In this document: piece after piece, positions 5,483 to 5,632 of the stretch
Layout of the letters: each line of letters starts with the position of its first letter
Position numbering within the stretch: position 1 is the first letter of the stretch
NCBI GenBank assembly: GCA_937864895.1
Contig: CALMDF010000542.1
Coordinates: 1 to 5,632 of the forward strand
Direction: 5' to 3'
DNA length: 5,632 bases
DNA from: an uncultured Holophagales bacterium
GTDB lineage: Bacteria > Acidobacteriota > Thermoanaerobaculia > UBA5066
The notes under the pieces: model-generated
Told to the model about the DNA's origin: nothing
Database searches by the model: none
Seen by the model: the letters and a program-made list of their open reading frames with translations, nothing else
Program-made: the position numbers and the translations under genes

Positions 5483-5632
5483 GGCTTCCTCGACACGACT
5501 CGCGGCACGACGAAGTGACCGTGCGAGAGCTCGGGAGCGTTCGGCCGTTCCTGGCGCCGAACGCTCCCGAGCTCTCGCACGACGAAGTGACCGTGCGAGA
5601 GCTCGGGAGCGTTCGGCGCCAGGAACGGCCGC
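5479..5632 (-). CDS. gatC: Asp-tRNA(Asn)/Glu-tRNA(Gln) amidotransferase subunit C (C-terminal fragment, with 24-codon expansion)
   Basis: The last 50 residues of GatC, the small subunit that wraps around GatA and helps stabilise GatAB, are visible; the start lies beyond the right edge. Identity comes from the terminal NAPELSHGHFVVPRVV pattern, close to the 'NAPE...FF.VP.V' ending of GatC, and from its position directly before gatA with a GTGA overlap. The oddity is that NAPELSHGHFVV occurs twice (residues 7-18 and 31-42 of the visible part), separated by RELGSVRRQERP. This follows from a 72-bp forward-inverted-forward rearrangement that keeps the frame open. Removing it would give a normal ending, APNAPELSHGHFVVPRV and so on to SRKP. 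The protein could be functional with a 24-residue insertion, or the insertion could be a sequencing or assembly artefact. Confidence 0.85.
   Translation of the reverse strand, partial: RPFLAPNAPELSHGHFVVRELGSVRRQERPNAPELSHGHFVVPRVVSRKP
5505..5631. repeat. Compound forward-inverted-forward repeat in the gatC 3' end
   Basis: A 41-bp direct repeat is identical at 5505-5545 and 5577-5617 (offset 72 bp). Between the copies lies an inverted copy. Arms 5520-5545 and 5556-5581 are perfectly complementary (26 bp, 10-nt loop), and arms 5542-5581 and 5592-5631 are perfectly complementary (40 bp, 10-nt loop). The switch points coincide with short inverted repeats of the inferred parental sequence: GCACG/CGTGC (5577-5581, 5592-5596) and CGGC/GCCG (5614-5617, 5628-5631), each enclosing 10 nt. 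It ends one base short of the window edge. It is not CRISPR-like, and it lies within coding sequence, so a terminator role is unlikely. Confidence 0.93.

Noticed and set aside
3770..5518. Plus-strand open frame opposite gatA
   Set aside because: It is composed mostly of Arg, Gly, Glu and Ala with no motif; it is a mirror of gatA codon bias.
5505..5631. Terminal repeats as a CRISPR array, attachment site or transposon end
   Set aside because: There are only two direct copies plus an inverted one, no unique spacers, no target duplication and no transposase. The repeat lies inside gatC coding sequence and is fully explained by copying of that sequence.

Overview
The window is about 5.6 kb of very GC-rich bacterial chromosomal DNA (roughly 70% G+C by eye) with strongly G/C-ending codons, tightly packed genes and frequent GTG and TTG starts. 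Nothing in it is plasmid, phage or insertion-sequence material. The mix of a GldA/GldF-like ABC exporter, a GatCAB amidotransferase operon and a large LysM-like/Amidase_3 cell-wall hydrolase would fit a GC-rich lineage such as Acidobacteriota, Myxococcota or a relative. That placement is a guess from gene content and base composition, not a demonstrated identity. Both ends cut through genes, so the window may be a whole metagenomic contig.

Layout from left to right: (1) On the minus strand, positions 1-1099 hold an ABC-2 exporter pair. The ATPase (92-1099) overlaps by four bases (GTGA) the start of a GldF-type permease that runs off the left edge. (2) A 95-base divergent intergenic region (1100-1194) carries small symmetrical elements and a TATATT box. 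(3) On the plus strand, 1195-2112 encodes a complete ten-helix EamA/DMT-family transporter. (4) On the minus strand, 5632-2109 forms a continuous three-gene operon: the end of gatC, complete gatA, then a secreted N-acetylmuramoyl-L-alanine amidase. Each junction is a four-base overlap (GTGA, then TTGA). The EamA gene and the amidase gene converge and share the four-base palindrome CTAG, from which each takes its stop codon.

Functionally, GatC and GatA (with GatB, not in the window) convert Glu-tRNA(Gln) and/or Asp-tRNA(Asn) to the amidated forms. GatA has its full Lys83/Ser158/Ser182 triad. The amidase has a signal peptide, degenerate LysM-like repeats and all expected zinc and catalytic residues, so it should act on periplasmic or external peptidoglycan. 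The ABC pair and the EamA protein are membrane transporters of unknown substrate.

The most striking structure is at the right edge, inside the 3' end of gatC. A 41-bp segment occurs twice directly (offset 72 bp), with an inverted copy between, giving a forward-inverted-forward arrangement with perfect arms up to 40 bp. It reads as a 72-bp, in-frame (24-codon) expansion whose junctions sit on short inverted repeats (GCACG/CGTGC and CGGC/GCCG, each with a 10-nt loop). This is the signature of double snap-back template switching. Whether it is a real mutation or a library or assembly artefact cannot be decided from this sequence alone. Apart from this, the window looks like ordinary housekeeping and transport chromosome; I see no convincing new multi-gene system.
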